A DNA stretch of 64,000 nt from Marchantia polymorpha subsp. ruderalis (lineage: Eukaryota > Streptophyta > Marchantiopsida > Marchantiales > Marchantiaceae): NCBI GenBank assembly GCA_037833965.1, contig AP031355.1, positions 17,199,501 to 17,263,500 on the forward strand, given 5' to 3'. The notes beneath the pieces were generated by a model that had not been told where the DNA came from, made no database searches, and was given only the letters and a program-made list of their open reading frames with translations. Shown in pieces: positions 30,861-42,272 of the stretch. The translations under genes and the position numbers were made by a program. How positions within the stretch are numbered: the stretch's first letter is position 1; each line of letters opens with the position of its first letter.

Positions 30861-33303
30861 TGTGGTAACCCACTTTTTGTTTTTCGTCGGAATTAGAACA
30901 TTTTTGATTAGTAAGTACCGTGGTAGCAGCTGTAAATAGTAATCGGTACGCAAAGCCAGAGTAAAAAGAGGATCGAGGACAGTCGAGGGGTTTTGGGCTT
31001 AGGCCACAGTGGAACGCTTGGAATGGAACGGGCGGTTCACGCTGCAGGACTCGCTTCGAGCACCTTCGGCGGTAGATCACTCATAACTTCCTAAATTCTT
31101 AACGCCTTGAGTTACTTAGGGTCTCGTTGGAAAGAGCTCAACGCGCTCGTTCTAACGAAACCAAGAACGCCTGGAACGGATGAGGACTCAGGGAGTTGTG
31201 ACTGTCGGAAGATGCGAAGGAGAACGCCTACGGATAGGCGGAAGGAGTTCGTCGTTAGCAGAATATCCACCTTCGGCCCTAGATGTTCGCCTTCGGCGAC
31301 GGACGTCTTCGTGTCAACTTCAAGTCGGCAAACTCGGAGTCGGCAAACTTGAGGTCGGCGAACTCGAGGTCGGAGAACTCGAGGTCGGAAAACTCGAGGT
31401 CGGAAAACTTGAGGTCGGCGAACTCGAGGTCAAAGAACTTCAAGTCAGCAAACTCGGAGTCGGCAAACTTGAGGTCGGCGAACTCGAGGTCGAAGAACTC
31501 GAGGTCGGAAAACTCGAGGTCGGAGAACTTGAGGTCGGCAAACTCGAGGTCGGCGAACTTCAAGTCAGCAAACTCGGAGTCGGCAAACTTGAGGTTGGCA
31601 AACTCGAGGTCAAAGAACTTCAAGTCAGCAAACTCGGAGTCGGCAAACTTGAGGTCGGCGAACTCGAGGTCGGCGAACTTCAAGTCAGCGAACTCGAGGT
31701 CGGCAAACTTGAGGTCAGAGAACTCGGAGTCGGCGAAACATCGTGCGGGCGCCTTCGGCGATAACAGATAACAAGCCTTTGACAGTGTGCCTTCGGCCAA
31801 GGATAAAACCGGCATAACTCTTTCAACTCGTAACGGTTTGACTCAATTAGGGTCTCGTTAGAAAGAGCTCGACGCGCTCGTTCCAACGAGCCCAAGAACT
31901 CTTGAAACGGATCAAGGATCTGTGAGTTATGGGTGTCGGGAGTGACTGTTACAAATAGGCAAAGATGCAGAAGTGCGTCTTCGGCGGTCAACGCCTTCGG
32001 AGAACTCGGAGTCGGCGAACTCGAGGTCGGCGAACTTCAAGTCGGCAAACTCGGAGTCGGCGAACTCAAGGTCGGCAAACCGGATGCGGTTCAGAGATCT
32101 TGCGGAGTCCATATCTTTGCGATGGACGGTCGGATGGATCTGAAATTTGGTGGGACCGTTGATCTCGGTCGGCCACGCATGCCTGCACATATTCAGCCTC
32201 AGATCTCGGATGTAAAGACGCTGGCGGCTCTGTACAGTAGGCTTAGGATTTAGATTTAGGGTTAGGGTTAGATTTAGGTTGTAAGTTAGAGGGGAAGGTA
32301 GCCGCCGACTTCTCAGGTGTAGGATCTGTTGCGGCTCGCACCCTAGCGGGTAGTGTAGTGTTAGTTAGGACCTTAGAAGGTATAAAGTAGTTCAAGGCGT
32401 TTTGCCTTTTGACTCTTCCAGTTTCGGAAGTGCAGATCAGGAACTCACTTTCTTGGCGTGTTTGTGCGTTTTGGTCCTGGCACCACGTAGAGAAGCTGCA
32501 GCATAGCGAAGTTACCGTATGTTGTAGTTGAAGGCCTTCGGCTGAATGTTCAGAGCTAGTACCCGGTTAGAGACTTGAGTAGTGCGGATCTGCACCTGCG
32601 GGTGATTTCTGATACTCAGAGCCGGCTGCGAGTTAGATACTTGAACAGTTCCCCCTTACTCCTTCGAGTGACATATCCTGATTGTACTCCTACGGGAAGT
32701 TTCCCCTGAATGCCAATGTGAAGTTTCATTACTTCGTGTAAACCTTGGTTTGTAATTCAGGTTGTGTGTGTGTTACTGGATCGTGTTTTCAGTAAGTTCT
32801 CAGTCGGGTCTGCACTCCCTGCGTTTTGTGTGATAGTCGAGGGTGACGTCCACGGCGTACGTAGAGGCTTCGTTCCGAAGTGAGAAGTCCAGTCCGGGTA
32901 CCCCCGCTAGTTCCTGGCGGAAGGGCAGTAAAAGCCGGAGTGGGAGGCACTTCCTGCAGAACCTCTGAGTGAACTTGCGAGACACTTTCCTCCTGAAATC
33001 CGAAGCGGAGGTCCTGACCGACCTCCGAGTTGTGCTTTTTGCCAGTTTCAGGTGTGTGTGTGTGTGTTGAGTGACCAAGCTGTACCGTGCATCCTCCGAG
33101 CATCCTCCGAGTTGAGATCCTCCTCCGAGTCGAGCCTCCGAGTCGAGCACTGCAGTATTTCTGGGAGTGACAGTCGCCTAGAATTCAAACTCTACCAAAA
33201 GTCTGTTAAATGTGACACTTTTACTCTGTGTGTTGCCTCTGTCCCTGTGGGTTCGATCTTTTTACCACCATACTGCAGTTTTAGCCTTTGGTGGGTTATT
33301 ACA
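30861..33303 (+). repeat. LTR 2 (2443 bp, complete)
   Basis: It starts TGTGGTAACCCA and ends TGGGTTATTACA, near-inverted termini. In order it holds a 125-bp module, GCCTTCGGC motifs, the 28-unit minisatellite (31316-31735), a second module, a six-unit minisatellite (about 32003-32080), a telomere-like run (32254-32277), TATAAAGTA (32381-32389) and a leader-like half with a (GT)n run. An antisense pentapeptide frame is at 31815-31279. Confidence 0.92.
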
Positions 33304-33940
33304 TAAGGAGCCGACAACTTCTTTTTGGCGCCGCTGCCGGGGACAGTGTGTCAACACCAGAGTACTTGAGCAGCAATCTCAGTTAAGTCCTCAGTCGGGC
33401 CTGCACTCCCTGCGTTTGGTGTGAGTCGAGGGTGACGTCCACGGCGTATGAAGAGGCTTCGTTCCGAAGTGGGAAGTCCAGTCCGGGTACCCTACGCTAG
33501 TTCCTGGCGGAAGGGCAGTAAAAGCCGGAGTGGGAGTCACTACCTGCAGAGCCTCTGAGTGAACTTTTGAGATGAATGCTCGGTGAATGTCGACGAGCGA
33601 TGGTGTGGGGGACCTGAGTGCGAGAGCCACACGTAAGCTCCGTCGAGATTCGGAAAAAAAAAAAAAAAAAAAAAAAGAAGCTGTAGAAGAAAAACAGCGA
33701 ACTACAAAGAAGACTCAAAGTGAGAACTCTGCAGAAAGATCGCCATCGCCGATTGCTGGGAGCCAAGGGCGTTCTAGTTCACCTACTGCGAGCATTGAGC
33801 TAACGGTTCTATTGGAAATCCCTCCGACAGGAACTCTTCCTGGGTCAGGCCAACCTAGGAGCAGTCCGTTGACAGGATCACCAATGGCAGACCCTCAAGC
33901 CAAATGTTCGCGTGGGCGCTCACAATTGAGGAGGGGGGCA
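33304..33940 (+). mobile_element. Internal domain 2 (637 bp)
   Basis: Almost identical to internal domain 1, with primer site 33326-33343, a 23-A run (33654-33676), the 129-codon frame (33587-33976) and purine tract 33928-33938. It shows that the array was made by duplication of a whole LTR-internal unit. Confidence 0.85.
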
Positions 33941-36383
33941 TGTGGTAACCCACTTTTTGTTTTTCGTCGGAATTAGAACATTTTTGATTAGTAAGTACCG
34001 TGGTAGCAGCTGTAAATAGTAATCGGTACGCAAAGCCAGAGTAAAAAGAGGATCGAGGACAGTCGAGGGGTTTTGGGCTTAGGCCACAGTGGAACGCTTG
34101 GAATGGAACGGGCGGTTCACGCTGCAGGACTCGCTTCGAGCACCTTCGGCGGTAGATCACTCATAACTTCCTAAATTCTTAACGCCTTGAGTTACTTAGG
34201 GTCTCGTTGGAAAGAGCTCAACGCGCTCGTTCTAACGAAACCAAGAACGCCTGGAACGGATGAGGACTCAGGGAGTTGTGACTGTCGGAAGATGCGAAGG
34301 AGAACGCCTACGGATAGGCGGAAGGAGTTCGTCGTTAGCAGAATATCCACCTTCGGCCCTAGATGTTCGCCTTCGGCGACGGACGTCTTCGTGTCAACTT
34401 CAAGTCGGCAAACTCGGAGTCGGCAAACTTGAGGTCGGCGAACTCGAGGTCGGAGAACTCGAGGTCGGAAAACTCGAGGTCGGAAAACTTGAGGTCGGCG
34501 AACTCGAGGTCAAAGAACTTCAAGTCAGCAAACTCGGAGTCGGCAAACTTGAGGTCGGCGAACTCGAGGTCGAAGAACTCGAGGTCGGAAAACTCGAGGT
34601 CGGAGAACTTGAGGTCGGCAAACTCGAGGTCGGCGAACTTCAAGTCAGCAAACTCGGAGTCGGCAAACTTGAGGTTGGCAAACTCGAGGTCAAAGAACTT
34701 CAAGTCAGCAAACTCGGAGTCGGCAAACTTGAGGTCGGCGAACTCGAGGTCGGCGAACTTCAAGTCAGCGAACTCGAGGTCGGCAAACTTGAGGTCAGAG
34801 AACTCGGAGTCGGCGAAACATCGTGCGGGCGCCTTCGGCGATAACAGATAACAAGCCTTTGACAGTGTGCCTTCGGCCAAGGATAAAACCGGCATAACTC
34901 TTTCAACTCGTAACGGTTTGACTCAATTAGGGTCTCGTTAGAAAGAGCTCGACGCGCTCGTTCCAACGAGCCCAAGAACTCTTGAAACGGATCAAGGATC
35001 TGTGAGTTATGGGTGTCGGGAGTGACTGTTACAAATAGGCAAAGATGCAGAAGTGCGTCTTCGGCGGTCAACGCCTTCGGAGAACTCGGAGTCGGCGAAC
35101 TCGAGGTCGGCGAACTTCAAGTCGGCAAACTCGGAGTCGGCGAACTCAAGGTCGGCAAACCGGATGCGGTTCAGAGATCTTGCGGAGTCCATATCTTTGC
35201 GATGGACGGTCGGATGGATCTGAAATTTGGTGGGACCGTTGATCTCGGTCGGCCACGCATGCCTGCACATATTCAGCCTCAGATCTCGGATGTAAAGACG
35301 CTGGCGGCTCTGTACAGTAGGCTTAGGATTTAGATTTAGGGTTAGGGTTAGATTTAGGTTGTAAGTTAGAGGGGAAGGTAGCCGCCGACTTCTCAGGTGT
35401 AGGATCTGTTGCGGCTCGCACCCTAGCGGGTAGTGTAGTGTTAGTTAGGACCTTAGAAGGTATAAAGTAGTTCAAGGCGTTTTGCCTTTTGACTCTTCCA
35501 GTTTCGGAAGTGCAGATCAGGAACTCACTTTCTTGGCGTGTTTGTGCGTTTTGGTCCTGGCACCACGTAGAGAAGCTGCAGCATAGCGAAGTTACCGTAT
35601 GTTGTAGTTGAAGGCCTTCGGCTGAATGTTCAGAGCTAGTACCCGGTTAGAGACTTGAGTAGTGCGGATCTGCACCTGCGGGTGATTTCTGATACTCAGA
35701 GCCGGCTGCGAGTTAGATACTTGAACAGTTCCCCCTTACTCCTTCGAGTGACATATCCTGATTGTACTCCTACGGGAAGTTTCCCCTGAATGCCAATGTG
35801 AAGTTTCATTACTTCGTGTAAACCTTGGTTTGTAATTCAGGTTGTGTGTGTGTTACTGGATCGTGTTTTCAGTAAGTTCTCAGTCGGGTCTGCACTCCCT
35901 GCGTTTTGTGTGATAGTCGAGGGTGACGTCCACGGCGTACGTAGAGGCTTCGTTCCGAAGTGAGAAGTCCAGTCCGGGTACCCCCGCTAGTTCCTGGCGG
36001 AAGGGCAGTAAAAGCCGGAGTGGGAGGCACTTCCTGCAGAACCTCTGAGTGAACTTGCGAGACACTTTCCTCCTGAAATCCGAAGCGGAGGTCCTGACCG
36101 ACCTCCGAGTTGTGCTTTTTGCCAGTTTCAGGTGTGTGTGTGTGTGTTGAGTGACCAAGCTGTACCGTGCATCCTCCGAGCATCCTCCGAGTTGAGATCC
36201 TCCTCCGAGTCGAGCCTCCGAGTCGAGCACTGCAGTATTTCTGGGAGTGACAGTCGCCTAGAATTCAAACTCTACCAAAAGTCTGTTAAATGTGACACTT
36301 TTACTCTGTGTGTTGCCTCTGTCCCTGTGGGTTCGATCTTTTTACCACCATACTGCAGTTTTAGCCTTTGGTGGGTTATTACA
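33941..36383 (+). repeat. LTR 3 (2443 bp, complete)
   Basis: Same layout and length as LTR2, with minisatellite 34396-34815, telomere-like run 35334-35357, TATA 35461-35469 and terminal TTATTACA at 36376-36383. It is followed at once by the TSD ATCAG. The apparent identity with LTR2 points to a very recent event. Confidence 0.92.
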
Positions 36384-36388
36384 ATCAG

Positions 36389-36690
36389 GCGGGAAGGGAT
36401 GGATGCGGACGAATCGTGTTCCTATAGTGACGAAGATATTGACGGTGCTACTTGCCAGGTAAGTGAGCCACTTCCTCCCAGGAAAAAGGGGAGGATTTCC
36501 AGATTGTGCAAGGCAATCTGAAAATATTTTTCCTGTTATAGGATATGTGAGGAGCAAGAAAGAATCCCAGGGACGGGTATGTAGACAAAATGATACCCAT
36601 CGATGAGATAGATTTCTGTTTGATTTATTATGGACTAGATAGTAAATTATGCTATGTAGGATTTTTGTCTAGAGGAGGTTGTGATGATGT
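36389..36690. other. Flank of the LTR array with a splice-like donor
   Basis: A short frame (MDADESCSYSDEDIDG) starts at the ATG at about 36400 and meets CAG|GTAAGT near 36458, a consensus donor; a plausible acceptor (CCTGTTATAG) lies near 36541. After splicing the frame stops soon. It may be the 5' part of a gene broken by the insertion, but I cannot support a product. Confidence 0.25.
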
Positions 36691-37087
36691 GTAATGGTTG
36701 GCTCCCTCCATCACCGGACCGAATTATTTGGCCAAGTCCATACAAGGACCTCAGATCTACATTGGCTTTGACAGGAGGTGCTGACGTAGCTGAAGAGGAG
36801 CCGACTTGTGGATCTACAAGTCCCTCGAGTAGCTTGAAGGGGTCGTTCAAAGGAGCAGCGTGTCCCTGCTACCACCCACTACAGTGAGGGATCATGGAAT
36901 GCGATTGGAGCGATACCTATTAATCCTATCAGTGGACTGACAGGCAATCCAGACATATGAGTTCAATATGATGGTTTGCTCCCTCCATCACCGGACGAAA
37001 TTACTTGGCCAGGTCCATACAAAGACATCAGATCTACATCGGCTTTGACAGGAGGTGCTGACGTAGCGGAAGAGGAACCGACTTGTC
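36691..37087 (-). repeat. Repeat unit with conserved frame, two reverse copies in tandem
   Basis: 36880-37087 is a full reverse copy of 28450-28705, including CCACTACAGTGAGGGATCATGG at its start; 36691-36878 is a second, partial copy ending in GTCGTTCAAAGG. The frame KLLEGLVDPQVGSSSA is kept in the first, with small changes in the second. The LTR array is thus flanked by inverted copies of the same sequence. Confidence 0.6.
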
Positions 37088-38960
37088 TCTTTAATCATTT
37101 TTTAAGCTCATATAAATTTTTATTTCATAAGTTATAGGATTATACATTATTAAGAAAATACATAATAGAAAATTACATCATATATATCCTTGTGACTTTC
37201 AATCTGATATGTATCAAAATATAATTCTTTATAATGGCAGTTCTGAATTTCATCTTACTAGTCACATCACGATGGGACACTTCATAGAATTTTTTGAATT
37301 GGCAAAATGGGCATAACAAAAGAATGTAATTGTCTTTTCCAACTATAGCATCTTTTCCAACAAGCAGAGGAAAAGTCCAATCCAGGCTCTCTACAATTAG
37401 TCATCCAGATACTTAGCACATAGTTTAGAAATGTATCACTATTGGCACGATGTTATGAGCATTAAGGTGCAGTTTTCGTTCGTAGAAAAATGTTGCTGTT
37501 GTCAGATACATGTACTGTTTATGACGAGGTGGCTTTATTCTCATTATTTGAAGACCTTGTACTAATTGTTTGATGTTTCTTCTTCCAGTTGGTGGCTTGT
37601 CATTGGCATACAAGTTGAGAGCGTTATCAGCGGAACATTTTGTACAATTACTCATTGCAGTCTTTGGAACTGTCCAGGTGCGAAGAACTGACGCTGACCT
37701 TTGCGTTCCCATAATCCTTATATAAGGAGATCGATTTCAGTGAACATTGATGCTGGAGATTCACACAGATGACATATTTGAGACATCGTCCTTACAGTTT
37801 TTCCATGATCTTGTTTACGTTCAATCTGCTGTGTTGTGAATGTCCAAACCACTTTATGACACCAAACAAATGCTCGTAAGACCTCATCCTCGGTTCGACA
37901 AAAAAGCACTTTGTTGTTGATCAATTCACTCCATTTCCGAACATATACACAGGCTAGGATGGTGCGAGCAGCCGAAGTCCGAACTGTTGTAGAGCAAATA
38001 ATCGGGGGCTTACAAGGAAGCTACGCTGCAGCAGCGGTTGCTGCCGCTTTTGCATCGGGCGCAGCAGCGGCCGCAGCTGCTGAAGCTGCTCAAGAAGGAC
38101 AACAAGGACCTTCTCCCACAGGCTCCAAAGCATTGCCTTCTACAAGCCATCTCATCATATCCAAAGGAACAATAGGAGCAAGTTCGAGTATATCAAGACA
38201 GTTCAGGTGCATATCACGAATTTGCCACGGGATGTCCTTTTTCCTTTCTTTTTGTACAAGAAGTTGGAGAGAAGCAGTGGAGTATTTAACTTGAGACTGC
38301 TTAGACTGTGTTCTTGAGTATTTGAGATAACTGACCAGATTTTTCCTCATCATGGAATCGGATCTTCATTCAGGGCGGATGTCTTACGAGAGACATGTTC
38401 CGTACATTTCTCCACGAGCCATTCGCCCCGCCCTCCTTTCAGAGTGGAAAAAGCAGCAGCAACATGCCAGTTTGGTCCTGCGGGGGCCATGATTCGGGGT
38501 TCCTCGATTGCCGCAACTTCGGCATTATGACGGTTTACATTCACCCAAAATGCCCGACTACGATTCCCCCTTTCCCATCAAACAGCTCCACTCTGTCGTT
38601 CACCTTCAATCTCAAAACTTTCGTCATGTGCCAAAATTCATCGTCGACCAATTTTGCGACCACTTGGGAATCTCGTCTACATGAAACCGAGGTAAACATC
38701 CCCGGGCTTTATCTGGATGCTCGGTTGAGGTCGAACACGATACTCTGAGTCGACTGCCGACGAGAATTTGTCTGCTCGCGTCAGGAGCCTTTGATACAAA
38801 AGCCCTTTCCAGCATTCTGCAGCAATCCAGCCCCGGCATGAGATGTCGGCGCCGAGTCCAATTAAAATTACTCGGCCGGAAGGACGTGAAAGATGTTGGT
38901 TTCAGCATTGTAAGATTTAACGGTTCCGGCTTGAGCTCGGGAAATCATCGTTTCTGAAAG
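37088..38960 (-). pseudogene. Decayed coding sequence of unknown family (minus strand)
   Basis: Four short minus-strand frames follow one another: 38908-38624 (HVDEIPKWSQNWST), 38544-38350 (FWVNVNRHNAEVAAIEEPRI, continuing upstream of its ATG), 38353-38090 (WQIRDMHLNCLDILELAPIV, LRR-like in look) and 37924-37425. They are separated by stops and frameshifts and have better base composition than the surroundings. I do not recognise the protein. On the plus strand 38000-38090 reads as an alanine-rich run, which I take as a shadow. 37088-37400 is A+T-rich with nothing seen. Confidence 0.3.
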
Positions 38961-41695
38961 AAGAGATGAAATTTAGAGGTTTACTAATTGCACTACGTCG
39001 GCAACTGTAATCCATGGACTGTTGTGCAGAAGTTGTGTTACTTGTTCTCTATTATCAGTATAACTCCCGGAAACTTTATTTATTTATTTATTTGTATCAC
39101 GTATTCTCTTCGTAATTTGCAAACGAGGCAAAATAGATTTAAGTTATGATACTTGGCAAAAAATATTATGATAAATATTTGCAGATTCAAAAATTAGATT
39201 GAAAATGAAGGGTTATAAACTTACATAAAACTCATTTCAAAATTAATGATTGTGTCCGAGCTTCTTCTATCTATACAGCAGTAGACGGGTCTGAAAGAGT
39301 ATTTGGTAAGTTTCTAGTCAGTAATGGAATCAATCGTCTTTATAAAATACCAGCACCAATTGAAAATTCTTTCAAAATTCAAACTCTCTTTCGCCCTCTC
39401 CGGACACTTTTTTGGTCCAAAGGACACGAGACCTGCCGGGTATCGTGTGCGTCGTCAAGCAATTATGAATAAGGACCTTAGATTAATCAATCAGTTCAAT
39501 CCTTAGATTAATTATCATGAAGTAATTTATAATCATCCCTCATGAATCAAAATTAATAGCTTACACTTATTTCAAACAAATATTATTGGATGGAAGTTTA
39601 CATCTACTGTACACAATTAGGTTTAAGTTGATTCTTTTAAAAGTGAATTATTGATTTTTGCACAGCTCTATCATCTGCTTACGCCTGAGAAATGGTAAGG
39701 AAGTACTTCTTGTTCAAATAAAGTGCATTCAAAATAGGTTTGATTTAAATACATTCATCCAGTGTTTGATAATACTTATAGTTTTTAACCACTTGCATGA
39801 ATATGAATATATGTCAATAGAAAAAATGTGAGTCCTAGTGTAAACTCAATATCCTCATTTTCATAATTAGTAGATATATATTCACGTTAAATTTAGCCAC
39901 ACATTTTCATTCATAAATCTTACCGTTGCGATAATTAAAATTCATTCACAATATAGGTTCTTGCGTGACAAATCATATAAAACAGGAAAATAATTTACCT
40001 TTAACTCTTCATATACTCAGCATGAAGATAAAAGTTTAGATTAATTTTCAAAATTTCACTGAAGACGAAATAGACAGAATCATACTCATATACAGAAACT
40101 TAGAAATTCCAGTGGTAAATAACTTCAACATTGTTGGAAAATTTTGATCTAGATACTTGTTGAAGTAAAAGAAATTATAGTCGTAGGAATGTGATTTGCA
40201 TTGATTTTATTTATGTAAGTATTTATATATACCACGTTCTTATGCAAAATTGCAGTGAATGAAGATAATGAGGACGTTGATAATGTTAAAATAATTAATT
40301 AAAGAATAATTTACTTCATATTGAAATTTTTATAAGCTTAACTCTACAAGCTTAAAAATGATTGGAATTTTTCTTAATTCTTTGATTTTTATTAATTGGG
40401 ATGAAATTCACACACACACAAATACATATATGTGAATGTTCACAACATGTTTTTTCTATCAAGAAATAAACTTTGTAACCGAAAATTTAAATTTTTGCAA
40501 GTATTCTTCAATAAGTGCTTGAACATATGATGATTCATGACGATTCAAAACTTTTTGCAATTAGATGAAAATAAAAAGTGCAGAGAAAATTATTTTGTGA
40601 ATTTCTTTGAATAAGTAAGCACTTTTTTTATCTTGAAAGCGGTACTTTGAAATAATTTATTTTCCTTACATGTCTATGATATTTTTAAAAAAATTACATT
40701 TAAATAATTAATTAAAGAAGAAATTGACATAAACTAAAAGATGCTAGACTATGTTTAGCTTATGAGTCTTGAGATACATACATATTTAAGTTTCTTAAAA
40801 AAACACAAGCATTTTACCTCGTATATGAAACATGGAGAATTTTTAAATTCATAAATCCATATGAAGTGGATTTGAAGTGTTCTCTTCAAAGTTATTTGAT
40901 TCTATAATTATAATTATTTATTTAGAATTGAATCATAATAAAAATTTCTAAGATAAAAATTTGAGATTTATAAAATATTATAAATTTAAAATAATGATTT
41001 AAAACCCTAATTGAGTATGATATAAAAAATCTAGTAAATAATATATTTGAATTTGTCAATCATAATATATGCTGAAGGTAGATTATTCTTAATAAAGATA
41101 TTGTATCTGGATAATAAGCATAATAGAATTTTTACACATCAAAACACATTGAACATTTAAGTAATGAATTGTATGAATAAGAAGATATCTATCCAAAATG
41201 ATATATTTATGATAATTATAACTCTACAATCATAAAATTGTTGGTTAACTTTTGTCATTAAATTTGTCATAATCTGATCTCATTGTTTGTTCTACTTTTG
41301 GGACCAAGAGTAGTCATCTTGGGATGCCGTCTGCTGGCGATGTACATGTTGATAGACTCGCAGGATCTTTGCCTTCCCAATGAAGGCTGAACTGCGAGAC
41401 CCACCGGTACTCTCATGGAGGCTGTCGGCCCGGAGAAACTCTCTCATTTGCCGCACTATGGAACTGTTTTATTTTTTCAAAGAAGTTTGTCGTCCAAACA
41501 GTAGCTTCATAGATTGTTTTATCTGAATAACACTAGTTATCTAAATAACTAGTGTGAGAATGCGAAGTTCTGAATCAACTAAATAATTTTGAATTATTAT
41601 TTTAAGAGTTTGGTCAAATTGATACTTAGTCAGCTTATTAACCTTATTGGTAATGCTGTACTTTAAATTGTTGTAGTCCTTGGTGGTAACGACGA
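38961..41695. other. A+T-rich intergenic with a G+C island and a hairpin
   Basis: Mostly 25-30% G+C by eye, with TTTA repeats near 39078 and a (CA)n run near 40410. A G+C-richer block lies at about 41290-41480 without a recognisable frame. A perfect inverted repeat, 11-bp arms (ACACTAGTTAT) and a 4-base loop, is at 41530-41555. No gene is seen. Confidence 0.55.
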
Positions 41696-41767
41696 GCCGA
41701 CCTAGCTCAGTGGTAGAGCGCGTGGCTTTTAACCACGTGGTCGTGGGTTCGATCCCCACGGTCGGCG
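41696..41767 (+). tRNA. tRNA-Lys (UUU)
   Basis: A 72-nt cloverleaf: acceptor GCCGACC/GGTCGGC with discriminator G, D-arm GCTC/GAGC, anticodon stem CGTGG/CCACG, loop CTTTTAA giving anticodon TTT, T-stem GTGGG/CCCAC with loop TTCGATC. A-box and B-box are canonical; there is no intron. It lies 505 bp upstream of the KRI1 start, on the same strand. Confidence 0.97.
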
Positions 41768-42272
41768 GCGCTTGAAACCCCCGACAGACGTTTTGGACCT
41801 TTACATTCCGCAGCCGAAGACTCCCTTAAACCCTAGGGTGTCTTCTGCTGCGGAACGAGAAGCGGCAAGCACATCACTCCTCAGCGGGAACTCGACGACG
41901 ACGTCGAAACCCACACTGACGAAAACTGCACAATTTCCAGCACGAAACTATTTTTCCAAGTGTTGTTGTTGCTCGCTTCTTCTTCTTCTGCTGCCGCCGT
42001 TGGTGGCTCTTGAAGGCGATGAAGCGTTAACTCTCATGGCCGCCCGGTCTCTCGTGGCCGCCTGAACATATCGGGGGGAAACTGTGGAAGGAGATCCAGC
42101 CAGGAGCTGCTGATCTTTAGTAGTCGAAGAGAAGCGAAGTTCCAGTTCTCTTTCTCTCTCTCTCACTGTGGGGGGGCATGTACGGTTTTTTCTACATATG
42201 TCTAGAAAAGAGGAGAGGAGGAAGACACATCGAGCTGGAGAATGCTGAGGAGGTCAGTTGTGGATTGAAGGC
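41768..42272 (+). promoter_or_regulatory. Upstream region of KRI1
   Basis: G+C-richer than the DNA before the tRNA and free of a convincing frame. It contains a CTTCTTCTTCTT tract near 41975 and a (CT)n pyrimidine tract near 42145, as often seen in plant 5' leaders. Upstream ATGs are present (for example 42007 and 42036), so the transcription start is probably after them, or short upstream ORFs exist. Confidence 0.4.

Larger units (their letters stand above)
28796..36383 (+). mobile_element. Tandem non-autonomous LTR retrotransposon: LTR-internal-LTR-internal-LTR
   Basis: Five bases, ATCAG, stand at 28791-28795 and 36384-36388, so one insertion event accounts for the whole 7588 bp. LTRs are 28796-30223 (shortened), 30861-33303 and 33941-36383 (2443 bp each), and the two 637-bp internal segments are 30224-30860 and 33304-33940. 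Each internal segment starts with a primer site and ends with a purine tract. No gag, protease, RT or integrase is encoded. LTR2 and LTR3 look identical, and only single-base differences separate the internals, so the array is young. Unequal recombination between LTRs is the likely origin. Confidence 0.92.

Noticed and set aside
38000..38090. Alanine-rich plus-strand protein
   Set aside because: Short GCA/GCT-rich run opposite a minus-strand relic; probably low-complexity shadow.
42258..42272. A start of KRI1 15 bases upstream (TTG)
   Set aside because: The first true ATG in the frame is 42273, and the homologous N-terminus follows it.
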